Translations under genes and position numbers: made by a program
Source: Mesonia phycicola
Lineage (GTDB): Bacteria; Bacteroidota; Bacteroidia; Flavobacteriales; Flavobacteriaceae
Length of the DNA stretch: 64,000 nt
Reading direction: 5' to 3'
NCBI RefSeq assembly: GCF_900141885.1
Contig: NZ_FQYY01000007.1
Span: forward strand, 168,355 to 232,354
Part shown: positions 44,901 to 53,086 of the stretch, piece after piece
Numbering within the stretch: position 1 is the first letter of the stretch
Layout of the letters: each line of letters opens with the position of its first letter
Notes under the pieces: model-generated
What the model was told of the DNA's origin: nothing
The model's input: the letters and a program-made list of their open reading frames with translations, nothing else
Database searches by the model: none

Positions 44901-46912
44901 CTGGAGATGCTGGGTCTTCTTGTGATGGTTCAGGTGTTTTAGATGGTAATGATGTGGTTTATCAATACACAGCAGATCCTACTAATGATGATATATTAAC
45001 GATTGAATTGACGGGTGTTAATAATTCTAATGCGGGAATATTTATTTACGATAGTTGTGGAGATATAGGTGTTAATTGTATAGATGGTTTATTGATAAGT
45101 GGATCTTCAAGTGTTACTATCGAAGATTATTATATTTCTGCAGGAGAAAACGTATTTATAGTAATATCTTCTTCATCAGGTTCTGTTAATTATACTTTAA
45201 ATATTTATGGTTTTGATTGTAGTAATATAGATCTTCCAGAGATAGATAGTGTGACTCCATATTTTGTTTCAGGTGATGTTTTAAGTGATATTGATGTTGA
45301 TGAAAATATTAATTCTACTAATTTAACATGGTATAGTGATGCTGGTGGAACAATGCAAATTATGGATCCAACTTCAGAAGTATTGGTGAATGGGACTACT
45401 TATTATGTTTCTCAAACTATTTTAGGATGTGAGAGTGCTTTGTTAGCTGTTAGCCCTCAAGAATTTTTCTGTACTAATTTGGATATTACAAATGACCCTA
45501 GTGTAACTATATGTACTCCAGGAGGTAATGTAGATTTGATGGCGCAAACTTCAGGTGTTGGAAGTGAAATTTTTTGGTATGATAGTGCAGCTTCAACATC
45601 GCCAATTCATGTGGGTGATACATATTCTACAAACGTTTCGCAAACTACATCTTATTGGGTGAGTGAGGTGTTTAGTGATGGGAATTATTATGGAGGTTAT
45701 GGTTTAACAAATTGGACTTATGGCTATGGCTCTACAACAACTGCAGGTTTAAAGTTCACAGCTAACTCTGCATTTACTATTAGTTCTGTAGATGTCTATT
45801 CAACCGGAAGTGGAGGAACGGTAGATGTTGAATTGTGGGATTCTTCTGAAAATGTCTTAGACTCTAAAAGTTATACAATTCCTGCAGGTTCAGATTCATC
45901 TCCTACAAAGGTTGTATTGCCAGTTGTTTTTGATGTTCCGGGTCCTGGTGATTATTATTTAATGAAAACAAATTCGGCTGATTTAATGTATGAGTATGAT
46001 TTTTCTAATTCTTATGTGCAATATCCAATGTCTTTAGGTTCTTTTGGTCAAATTACAACTTCTCGTTATACGTACTCTACATATGAATATGATTACTATT
46101 ATAGATTCTTTTATAATTGGATAGTGACTGATGGAGAGGTTATTTGTGAATCATCTCCTCAAGAGGTGGTAGTTACTGTGAACGATGTAGTGCCTTCTGC
46201 TCCTGCTGGTAGTGCAAGCCAAACCTTCTGTGAGGGTGCAACTATAGCGGACTTAGTTGCTTCTGCTTCATCGGTAAATTCAGAGATAATTTGGTATAGC
46301 GGAAATACTAATTATAGTATGTTATCTGCTAATACGACATTAGTTGACGGCTCTGTTTATTATGCATCTGAATTATTAGATGCTTGTGAGAGTGATATGC
46401 GTCTTTCTGTAACAGTTAAGATTACTGATCAAGCTGATTTGCCAAATGGTTCAACAAATCAAGGTGTTGTTTTAGGTTCTACTGTATCAGATTTGATAGT
46501 TTTAGGAGATAACTTAACTTGGTACTATGATCAGTATGGTATTCAAGAAATTCCAGATCCTGCATCAGAGGTATTGAAAGATCAACAAACATATTATGTG
46601 ACCCAAAGTCCTGTAGCATTTTGTGAAAGTGATCTTTTACCTGTTACGGTTCATATTACTCTTGGTAATGATGATCCTGTTTTTGAAAAGTTGGTGTATT
46701 ATCCTAATCCTACAAAAGCTTATGTTATTATAGAGAATTCTACTCCAATTAATAATATAAGTATTTATAATTTATTAGGGCAAAAAGTTTATAGTGTTAA
46801 TGCTAATAGTTCTACGTTGAGAGTGGATACATCTATGTTGGCTACAGGTTCTTATATGTTAGAAGTAATTATAGGAGAAAAGGTGGCTGTTTATAAATTA
46901 CTTAAAGAATAA
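41933..46912 (+). CDS. Large T9SS type A surface protein with GEVED, FN3 and Ig-like modules
   Basis: A 1659-residue secreted protein. Signal peptide ends at about 22 (SVFAQ). Layout by residue: unique N-terminal domain (24-173); FN3 (about 174-266); CHU_C-associated Ig_7-type module with IYWYDAAIGGN and TSYWASE (about 275-338); GEVED domain (about 350-493, IDLDQDGIFSSSE, YGETHDYKV); two copies of a four-module block, PPC-like / Ig-like / Ig_7 / beta module (516-962 and 963-1413); two more Ig-like modules; and a T9SS type A sorting domain (about 1582-1659, YYPNPTKAYVIIENS, LLGQKVYS, ATGSYMLEV). The last domain directs export through T9SS. No enzyme domain is visible, so an adhesin or matrix role is inferred. 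It is strongly G/T-rich on this strand compared with housekeeping genes. Confidence 0.9.
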   Translation: MKKKYFKFFICCFFFCSLSVFAQVQTISATYTSGDIPTAYSAFDATCNGASTALTITLPAATGSWEVVGVDVEYDMTANNGAYMSEQMSRIHFQNTGFKETEVSGVGTGGTYSYSRTGLTMANGFYAGNTNLVFEMEAWRTWGNTTPNDGCGTYYNKVDNNTWKITVYYQDAPSCLAPTNVQSGNETTTSVDISWTDLNSVAPASWNIEYGAPGFTQGTGTSQVVTANPTTITGLTLATDYEFYIQSNCGTANGNSLWEGPYSFSTTIDCSAVNLDVTSTTGGTIACQGTAILSAVASGNGDDIYWYDAAIGGNIVGTGASFTTPVISSTTSYWASEIKMVSGSNGSTPVYCVPAYSAGCTYGDDIDDFDMSSAGIYHTGTGCSTGNYSDYTTDSSLVGVMNIGSTYNFSATHNYSDQYLKIWIDLDQDGIFSSSELLFTSASGSSNTVGSITIPAANGGATVMRVMGGWLAAPADACNPGVSYGETHDYKVIISDVACESPREEVVATVDLNGDIQVTTVPYTNINNSSNYGDPFQGTPGTSCGTTENYLNGNDVVYKFTAPNTELVDILLSDLVGFYASVFVYDSCGDVGSSCLAGAIAGPSDADFGIENFSVTAGEDYYIVVSSWLSSTIGYTLDIIPFSCTSINVPSVVSVQEFVSGDLISDLEVIATEPGATFIWYSDAGGTTVIPDTTLLVDGVTYYVSQVFNGCESSLEAVTVDEIDCSTLDIISVTGDIASCRGQLDLTAVASGTGSEIYWYDASTGGNIVGIGSNFKTPELTQTTSYWASEVRLVGSGQSSGYGMMSPQYGYSSTLTNRGVVMNITGATTLVSVDIYSAASTAGSIDIGLFDDSGVEIASTTFAVPGGGSNSAPVAATVPLNFNIPTAGEYRLLKTSGSVSLMYEYNTPSYPYNLGDSELIGGATSVTASAVSYYNYFFYNWTISEDEFVCESIRDEAVAVVNQSGDVILDYNDLNYSDTNSTALYGNNLSGDAGSSCDGSGVLDGNDVVYQYTADPTNDDILTIELTGVNNSNAGIFIYDSCGDIGVNCIDGLLISGSSSVTIEDYYISAGENVFIVISSSSGSVNYTLNIYGFDCSNIDLPEIDSVTPYFVSGDVLSDIDVDENINSTNLTWYSDAGGTMQIMDPTSEVLVNGTTYYVSQTILGCESALLAVSPQEFFCTNLDITNDPSVTICTPGGNVDLMAQTSGVGSEIFWYDSAASTSPIHVGDTYSTNVSQTTSYWVSEVFSDGNYYGGYGLTNWTYGYGSTTTAGLKFTANSAFTISSVDVYSTGSGGTVDVELWDSSENVLDSKSYTIPAGSDSSPTKVVLPVVFDVPGPGDYYLMKTNSADLMYEYDFSNSYVQYPMSLGSFGQITTSRYTYSTYEYDYYYRFFYNWIVTDGEVICESSPQEVVVTVNDVVPSAPAGSASQTFCEGATIADLVASASSVNSEIIWYSGNTNYSMLSANTTLVDGSVYYASELLDACESDMRLSVTVKITDQADLPNGSTNQGVVLGSTVSDLIVLGDNLTWYYDQYGIQEIPDPASEVLKDQQTYYVTQSPVAFCESDLLPVTVHITLGNDDPVFEKLVYYPNPTKAYVIIENSTPINNISIYNLLGQKVYSVNANSSTLRVDTSMLATGSYMLEVIIGEKVAVYKLLKE
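43480..44820 (+). repeat. Four-module block, copy 1 of 5 (first adhesin gene)
   Basis: PPC-like, Ig-like, Ig_7 and beta-sandwich module in that order, about 445 codons. PPC-like part carries AGPSDADFGIE and SSWLSSTIGYTLDI, shared closely with copy 3. Boundaries are approximate. Confidence 0.75.
44821..46170 (+). repeat. Four-module block, copy 2 of 5 (first adhesin gene)
   Basis: Same module order as copy 1, directly following it. PPC-like part carries DPTNDDILTIELTG and VNYTLNIYGFDC, shared closely with copy 4 rather than with copy 1. Boundaries are approximate. Confidence 0.75.
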
Positions 46913-46927
46913 CCGTTTAATATATTT

Positions 46928-46971
46928 AAAACACCTGCCCGAAATTTTCATAATTTGGTTAGGTGTTTTTT
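46928..46971 (+). terminator. Terminator after the first adhesin gene
   Basis: AACACCT pairs with AGGTGTT at the base of a longer imperfect hairpin, followed by seven T residues. Confidence 0.8.
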
Positions 46972-47002
46972 TGTTTCAAATGGTTTATTTAGTGTTAAAG
47001 AT

Positions 47003-47035
47003 TTGTAAAAAAGATATAAAAAAATGCTATATTTG
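47003..47035 (+). promoter_or_regulatory. Promoter of the second adhesin gene
   Basis: TTG at 47003-47005 and a perfect TATATTTG at 47028-47035 are 22 bases apart, slightly wider than typical, 30 bases before the start codon. Confidence 0.6.
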
Positions 47036-47064
47036 ACGAATTAGTTAAATAAAATAAATAATCC

Positions 47065-50000
47065 ATGAAAAAAAAATACTTTAATTTATTTGGAATTATT
47101 CTCTTACTGCTTTCTTCTTTAGAGCTTGGTGCTCAGGTTTTTACGGAAGATTTTGAGTCTGGCTTAGGTGTATTTTCAAACGATGTGGGTAATAATGTTA
47201 ATTGGACTGTAGAATCATCTATTGTTAATGGTGGTTCGCAATCTGTGAAGAATGTTTATACCGCAAATAATAATAATGTAATTTATCTCACCTCTTCTAT
47301 TGATTTAACTGCTTTTTCTGGAACTCCATATTTAGAGTTTTATCATATAGCAAAGGTAGAGGGTAATTTTGATGAGGCGATTGTAGAGTTTTCTACAGAT
47401 GGAGGGGTAACCTTTGCAGCGCCAACTGCTTCTGAATATATTGGTGCTGGTGTTTTAGTTGATGATGGTACTTTTGATGAAGATTCTTATAGTGATTGGG
47501 GTACTACCGCAACGACTCCAACTAATTCTTGGTGGAAAAAAGAGCAGTTTGACTTGTCAGCTTATGATTCTAGCACTCAATTTGTAGTGCGTTTTAGATT
47601 GGAAAGTGATGGTTCTCTTCAGAGGTCAGGTTGGTATTTAGATGATGTCGCGGTGGTTGATGTGCTTTGTGCTGCACCTACTCCTGCTTCTGTAGCGTTA
47701 ACAGGTTCGTCAACTACTGCTACCTTAAGTTGGTCATCTATTGGCTCAGCTTGGGATATAGAGTATGGTGCTTCAGGTTTTACTCCTGGTGCTGGTACAA
47801 CTGTTAGTGTTACTTCAAATCCTTATACAGTTACGGGTTTAGCACCTTCAGCAGATTATGATTTTTATTTGAGAGAAAATTGTGGATCTGGTAGTTATAG
47901 TTCTTGGGTTGGGCCTTTTAGTTATACTACTGCTTGTGGGGTATATTCAAGTCCTTATATTGATGATCTAGAGTCTTATTCTGCTTCTTTAAGTTTAAGT
48001 ACTTTTGGTTGTTGGTTATCTGGGTCAGATGGGACTTACGATTGGAATATAGATAGTAATGGTAGTACTCCGTCTACAAATACGGGTCCTTCTGGGGCTT
48101 ATAGCGGTAGTAATTATTTGTATGTAGAGGGTTCTTCAGGTTCTTCTGGAGATGAAGCTTGGTTAGAAAGTCCGTCTGTAGATATAAGCTCTTTAACTGC
48201 TCCAGCTCTTTCTTTTTATTACCATATGTATGGTGCAGATATAGGTACTTTACATATTGATGTAGGTAATGGTTCTACTTGGGATAATGATGTTTTTGTG
48301 ATTTCAGGTGAGCAGCAAACTGCGCAGGCAGATCCTTGGGTAAAGGCTTTTGTAGATCTTTCTGTTTATTCTGGAGTTGTTCAGTTTAGGTTTAGAGCAG
48401 AGAGGGGTTCGGGTTCTTTTAATGGTGATATTTCTTTAGATGATATAGCTGTAGAAAATGGACCTTCTTGTTATCCGCCATCTTCTTTATCGGCTTCTAA
48501 TATTACTGCTTCAGCTGCTGGTATTTCTTGGTCTAGTAATTCAACTAGTTGGGATATTGAGTATGGTTTTTCTGGTTTCACGCCAACAGGTACGCCCGTT
48601 GTAAGCGGTGTAACGAGTAACCCTTATACGTTAACAGGTTTGTCTTCTCAGACATCTTATGATATTTATGTTCGTTCAAACTGTGGGGCTGGAGACTTAA
48701 GTACTTGGGTTGGTCCTCTTGTGGTTGAAACCTTGTGTCCTAGTTATTTAGCGCCTTGGTTTGATGATGTTGAGTCTCATGCAACTACTACGTCTTTTGA
48801 TGAGTCTCTTTGTTGGATAGAGAGTTCTACGGGAGCATTTGATTGGAATATAGATGGAAATGGGGGTACTCCTTCAAGTTCGACTGGGCCATCGGGCGCA
48901 TATAGTGGTGTAAATTATTTTTATGTTGAAGGAAGTAGTGGTGCTCAGGGAGATGTTGCTGTTTTGGAGACTCCTCTTATTGATGTGTCTTCTGTGTCTA
49001 ATCCTGGATTAAAGTTTTTTTACCACATGTATGGTTCTGCTATTGTTGACCTTCGTGTAGACTTTTTTGATGGGACTGCTTGGAATAATGATGCTTTTGT
49101 TGTTCTTGGTCAACAGCAAACTAGTGATACAGATCCTTGGTTATTTGCTTTTGTGAATTTTAGTTCTTACACTATAACGGGTCCTGTTAAAGTTAGGTTT
49201 AAAGCTGAGAGAGGAGGTGCTCTTTATAATGATGTGGCAATAGATGATATTTCTATAGAGTCACTACCTTCTTGTATAGAGCCTTATAGTGTTGTGGTTG
49301 ATAATATTTCACAGACTACCGCTGATGTTTCTTGGATAGATTATAATGGTGCTAATGCTTCTGGTTGGGATATAGAGTACGGTCCTTTAGGTTTTACTCA
49401 AGGTACTGGTACTACTGTGTCTGCAAGTACTAGCCCTTTTACTGTTACTGGCTTAACTAGTGGTGTAGAGTATGATATGTATATTCAAACTGATTGTGGT
49501 GGAGGTGATTTTAGTTCATGGGAAGGTCCGTATACTTTTGAAACTTTATTTCCTGGCGCTGGGTGTAATGTGAATTTAAATGTGGCGAGCATACCTTATT
49601 CTGCTACAGATAATACAGGAAATTATCAAAATAATAATTCAGGGCCGGTAGGTTCTGGTTGTGGTTCTGTTGAGAATTATTTAAATGGTTATGAAGTTTA
49701 TTATGAATACACTCCGGCTGCTGATGAAATGGTAGATATTTTAATGTCTAATTTATCTAATTTTTATGCAGGTGTGTTTGTGTATACTGATTGTGCTGAT
49801 GTGGGATCTTCTTGTGTTGCAGGAGCTGTTGCGGGACCAAGTGATGCTGATTTTGGTATTGAAGATTTTCAAATGACAGGAGGTACAACATATTATATTT
49901 TAGTTTCTAGTTGGTTGACTTCTACTGTGGGGTATACTTTAGATATAGTTCCGTTTAGTTGTTCGTCAGTGATGTCTCCAACAGGACCTAGTCCTCAAGA

Positions 50001-52992
50001 TTTTGTTGGCGGGGATATGGTTTCTGATTTAGAAGTTAATGCTACAGAGAGTCCTTCAACTTTTAATTGGTACGCTGGTCCAGGTGCTACTAACCCTATT
50101 TTAGATACAGAATTGTTAGTAGATAATACAACTTATTATGTAACTCAAACTTATAACGGTTGTGAAAGTGCTCCTTTAGCTATAACTGTAAGTGAGATTG
50201 ATTGTAGTGCTTTGGCAATAGTTTCATCTGCAGGAAATGCGGTGAGTTGTCAAGGTAGCATGCAGTTAACGGCGACAGGCTCTGGTACAGGTGATGATTT
50301 GTATTGGTATGATGTTGCTTCTGGGGGTGATCCTCTTGCGTTTGGAGGTAGTTTCGATACGCCTATATTAACTAGTACTACCTCTTATTGGGTTAGTGAG
50401 GTTAGAGCAGACGGGTATATTTCTGCGGGTAATGCTAAACCTGCGCCTCTAGGAACTTCTGATTTTGGAGGTAGTAATTATGGAGTTAAGTTTACTGCAA
50501 CGCAAGAATTTACTATTCTAGATGTTGAAATATATCCTTTAGGTGAAGCAGGTACATTTGATATTGTATTAATTGATGATAGTACAAGTAGTTCTTTATA
50601 TACTCAAACGGTGACGGTGGCAAATTTAAATGGAACAACACCTGTAACGGTGCCTCTTAATTTTGTTATCCCGCCAGGTAATTATAGGTTAGTGCAGCAG
50701 GGGTCTATTGATTTAGTACGTGATTCTGGTACAGTGTTAAATTCATTTCCTTATCCTATAGGTCCAGGAGGGTCTTTAGGTTCGGTAACTTCAGGTAGTA
50801 CGGGAACTAATGGTAATGCATCAGCAAATTATTATTACTTTTTTAATTGGACAGTGTCAACTGGAGAACTTGTTTGTGAGTCACCTCGTACAGAAGTTGT
50901 TGCTACAGTAAATCAAACAGGAGATGTATTAGTAGATTATACAAGTTTGCCTTACACTACAAATGATTCTACTTCTATATATGGTAACAATTTTGAAGGC
51001 AATCCAGGTTCAAGCTGCCCGGGTTCTAATTATTTAGATGGATATGAAGTGGTTTATCAATATACCGCAGATCCTCTTAATGATGATATTTTACAAATAG
51101 AATTAACTGGAATTACTAATTTAGAAACTGGTATGTATATCTATACTAGCTGTGGTGATATTGGGATTAATTGCTTAGATGGGGGGACTAATGATGATAC
51201 ATCATCTTCTATAAGTATTTCAGATTATGAAGTTTTAGCGGGAGAGACATTGTATATAGTTATTTCTTCTGAATCAAATACCGTAAATTATACTTTAGAT
51301 ATTTATGGATTTGATTGTGCAACTGTTCCTTTAGTAGGAGTGTCTTCTTCTCCATATTTTATTAGTGGTGATTATTTATCAGATATAAGCGCAGAAGCTT
51401 ATGTGCATAGTACAGCTGTAACTTGGTATACTGATGCTGCATTAACTATGCCTATAGCAGATCCTACTACAGAAGTTTTAGTAGATGGAAATACTTATTA
51501 TGTTACACAAACTGTATTAGGATGTGAGAGTGCTGCGGTTGCAGTAACTGTGGTAGAGTTTGATTGTTCTGCTTTAGGAATAACCCAGATAGATGATATT
51601 ATAATTTGTTCTCCAGGTGGAGATGTTAATCTTTCTGCTATTGCAGGAGGTACAGGTAATGAAATTATATGGTATGATGCAGCAACTGGTGGTGATGTTG
51701 TGGCTACTGGTTCAGATTTTACTTCTACGGTAACTCAAACTACTTCTTATTGGGTTAGTGAGGCTTTTACAGGAGATGATATTCCTGTTTCTGGTTTTGC
51801 AAAACCAAACCCAGTTGGTACCTCAGATTTTGGAGGTTCTAATTACGGGGTTAAATTTACTGCAAATCAATTGTTTACGTTGTATTCAGTGGAAGTTTAT
51901 CCTTTAGGTGAAGCTGGTACTTTTGATATAGAATTGGTAGATGATGATACTAATACTGTCTTACGTACAGTGACAGTTACTGTTCCTGATATGGATGGAA
52001 CTACTCCAGTTACTGTTAATTTAGGTTTTGAGATAAATCCAGGAAATTATAGATTAGTTCAACAGGGAGTGATTGATATGGTAAGAGATTATAGTGCAAG
52101 TTATCCATATCCTATAGGTGTAAATAGTGTTTATGGAGATGTTACTTCAGGTACTTATGGTGCTAGTGGTGTTACAACACAAACCTATTATTACTTCTTT
52201 AATTGGACTGTCGGAGCGGCAGAGATTCTTTGTGAGTCACCAAGAACTGAAGTTACAATTACTGTAAATGATGTTCCTACAGCAACTCCAACAGGAAACG
52301 GAGCACAAGATTTTTGTGATGGATCAACGATTGCTGATTTAGTGGTTACAGGTACAGATGTTAAATGGTATAGTAGTGATGTGTCTAGTTCTCCTTTAGC
52401 AATAAATTCAGATTTAGTAGATGGCGAAATTTACTATGCTTCACAAACAATAGATAGTTGTGAAAGTGATGGAAGGTTGGCAGTAATTGTAAGTGTGAAA
52501 GATAATTCAGATCTTCCTATTGCTACAGTTAATCAACCTTTTGTTCAGGGAGATACTGTAGAAAGTCTTATAGTTTTTGGAGATAATCTTACTTGGTATA
52601 CAAGTGTAGATGGGTTAATCTTTACACAAATAGATCCTTCTCAGGTTACTTTACAAGATCAAAATACTTACTATGTAACGCAAACTTCAAATGGTCTGTG
52701 TGAAAGTGAAAAATTAGCTATTACAGTACACGTAGGTTCTCTAGATGTGGATGATCCTTTGTTTGCAAATCTTAATTTTTACCCTAATCCAATGCGTGAT
52801 AACATCACTATAGAAAATACAAATGCTATTGATCAAGTTGAGGTTTATAGTTTGTTAGGGCAAAAAGTAATTGAAGAGCACTCAACTCAAAATATTGTTA
52901 ATCTTAATGTTAGTCATTTAGCTACAGGTACTTATTTTGTGAAAGTTACTGTAAGTGGTAAATTAACGATATTTAAGGTAGTTAAAGAATAG
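47065..52992 (+). CDS. Largest T9SS type A surface protein with MAM, FN3 and Ig-like modules
   Basis: A 1975-residue secreted protein. Signal peptide (1-24, LELGAQ) begins MKKKYF like that of the previous gene. Order by position: jelly-roll domain (47137-47670); FN3; MAM-like (47937-48474); FN3; MAM-like (48735-49277); FN3; then two copies of the PPC-like / Ig-like / Ig_7 / beta-module block (49566-50915 and 50916-52260); two Ig-like modules; T9SS type A sorting domain (52745-52989, FYPNPMRDNITIEN, LLGQKVIEE, ATGTYFVKV). The beta modules of both blocks contain TSDFGGSNYGVKFTA and YPLGEAGTFDI. MAM and FN3 domains bind proteins or glycans in other systems; an adhesive role is inferred. It has its own promoter and a perfect 17-bp terminator. 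Confidence 0.9.
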   Translation: MKKKYFNLFGIILLLLSSLELGAQVFTEDFESGLGVFSNDVGNNVNWTVESSIVNGGSQSVKNVYTANNNNVIYLTSSIDLTAFSGTPYLEFYHIAKVEGNFDEAIVEFSTDGGVTFAAPTASEYIGAGVLVDDGTFDEDSYSDWGTTATTPTNSWWKKEQFDLSAYDSSTQFVVRFRLESDGSLQRSGWYLDDVAVVDVLCAAPTPASVALTGSSTTATLSWSSIGSAWDIEYGASGFTPGAGTTVSVTSNPYTVTGLAPSADYDFYLRENCGSGSYSSWVGPFSYTTACGVYSSPYIDDLESYSASLSLSTFGCWLSGSDGTYDWNIDSNGSTPSTNTGPSGAYSGSNYLYVEGSSGSSGDEAWLESPSVDISSLTAPALSFYYHMYGADIGTLHIDVGNGSTWDNDVFVISGEQQTAQADPWVKAFVDLSVYSGVVQFRFRAERGSGSFNGDISLDDIAVENGPSCYPPSSLSASNITASAAGISWSSNSTSWDIEYGFSGFTPTGTPVVSGVTSNPYTLTGLSSQTSYDIYVRSNCGAGDLSTWVGPLVVETLCPSYLAPWFDDVESHATTTSFDESLCWIESSTGAFDWNIDGNGGTPSSSTGPSGAYSGVNYFYVEGSSGAQGDVAVLETPLIDVSSVSNPGLKFFYHMYGSAIVDLRVDFFDGTAWNNDAFVVLGQQQTSDTDPWLFAFVNFSSYTITGPVKVRFKAERGGALYNDVAIDDISIESLPSCIEPYSVVVDNISQTTADVSWIDYNGANASGWDIEYGPLGFTQGTGTTVSASTSPFTVTGLTSGVEYDMYIQTDCGGGDFSSWEGPYTFETLFPGAGCNVNLNVASIPYSATDNTGNYQNNNSGPVGSGCGSVENYLNGYEVYYEYTPAADEMVDILMSNLSNFYAGVFVYTDCADVGSSCVAGAVAGPSDADFGIEDFQMTGGTTYYILVSSWLTSTVGYTLDIVPFSCSSVMSPTGPSPQDFVGGDMVSDLEVNATESPSTFNWYAGPGATNPILDTELLVDNTTYYVTQTYNGCESAPLAITVSEIDCSALAIVSSAGNAVSCQGSMQLTATGSGTGDDLYWYDVASGGDPLAFGGSFDTPILTSTTSYWVSEVRADGYISAGNAKPAPLGTSDFGGSNYGVKFTATQEFTILDVEIYPLGEAGTFDIVLIDDSTSSSLYTQTVTVANLNGTTPVTVPLNFVIPPGNYRLVQQGSIDLVRDSGTVLNSFPYPIGPGGSLGSVTSGSTGTNGNASANYYYFFNWTVSTGELVCESPRTEVVATVNQTGDVLVDYTSLPYTTNDSTSIYGNNFEGNPGSSCPGSNYLDGYEVVYQYTADPLNDDILQIELTGITNLETGMYIYTSCGDIGINCLDGGTNDDTSSSISISDYEVLAGETLYIVISSESNTVNYTLDIYGFDCATVPLVGVSSSPYFISGDYLSDISAEAYVHSTAVTWYTDAALTMPIADPTTEVLVDGNTYYVTQTVLGCESAAVAVTVVEFDCSALGITQIDDIIICSPGGDVNLSAIAGGTGNEIIWYDAATGGDVVATGSDFTSTVTQTTSYWVSEAFTGDDIPVSGFAKPNPVGTSDFGGSNYGVKFTANQLFTLYSVEVYPLGEAGTFDIELVDDDTNTVLRTVTVTVPDMDGTTPVTVNLGFEINPGNYRLVQQGVIDMVRDYSASYPYPIGVNSVYGDVTSGTYGASGVTTQTYYYFFNWTVGAAEILCESPRTEVTITVNDVPTATPTGNGAQDFCDGSTIADLVVTGTDVKWYSSDVSSSPLAINSDLVDGEIYYASQTIDSCESDGRLAVIVSVKDNSDLPIATVNQPFVQGDTVESLIVFGDNLTWYTSVDGLIFTQIDPSQVTLQDQNTYYVTQTSNGLCESEKLAITVHVGSLDVDDPLFANLNFYPNPMRDNITIENTNAIDQVEVYSLLGQKVIEEHSTQNIVNLNVSHLATGTYFVKVTVSGKLTIFKVVKE
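47937..48474 (+). repeat. MAM-like module, copy 1
   Basis: Encodes DLESYSASLSLS through DDIAVENGPSC, with NGSTPSTNTGPSGAYSGSNY and SFYYHMYGADIG. About 180 codons, paired with the copy at 48735. Confidence 0.75.
48735..49277 (+). repeat. MAM-like module, copy 2
   Basis: Encodes DVESHATTTSFD through DDISIESLPSC, with NGGTPSSSTGPSGAYSGVNY and KFFYHMYGSAIV, clearly homologous to the copy at 47937. Confidence 0.75.
49566..50915 (+). repeat. Four-module block, copy 3 of 5 (second adhesin gene)
   Basis: PPC-like part carries AGPSDADFGIEDF and SSWLTSTVGYTLDI, most like copy 1. The beta module begins KPAPLGTSDFGGSNYGVKF, most like copy 4. Boundaries are approximate. Confidence 0.75.
50916..52260 (+). 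repeat. Four-module block, copy 4 of 5 (second adhesin gene)
   Basis: PPC-like part carries DPLNDDILQIELTG and VNYTLDIYGFDC, most like copy 2. The beta module has KPNPVGTSDFGGSNYGVKF and RLVQQGVIDMVRD, most like copy 3. Boundaries are approximate. Confidence 0.75.
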
Positions 52993-53004
52993 TTATACTG
53001 CTAC

Positions 53005-53047
53005 AAAACAACAAGAGAAAAATCATTTAATTTTCTCTTGTTGTTTT
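53005..53047 (+). terminator. Terminator after the second adhesin gene
   Basis: A perfect 17-base inverted repeat, AAAACAACAAGAGAAAA / TTTTCTCTTGTTGTTTT, with a 9-base loop, 12 bases after the stop. Confidence 0.9.
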
Positions 53048-53086
53048 AAATAAAATTTTATTAATATTTTTCAAATTTAATTAAAG

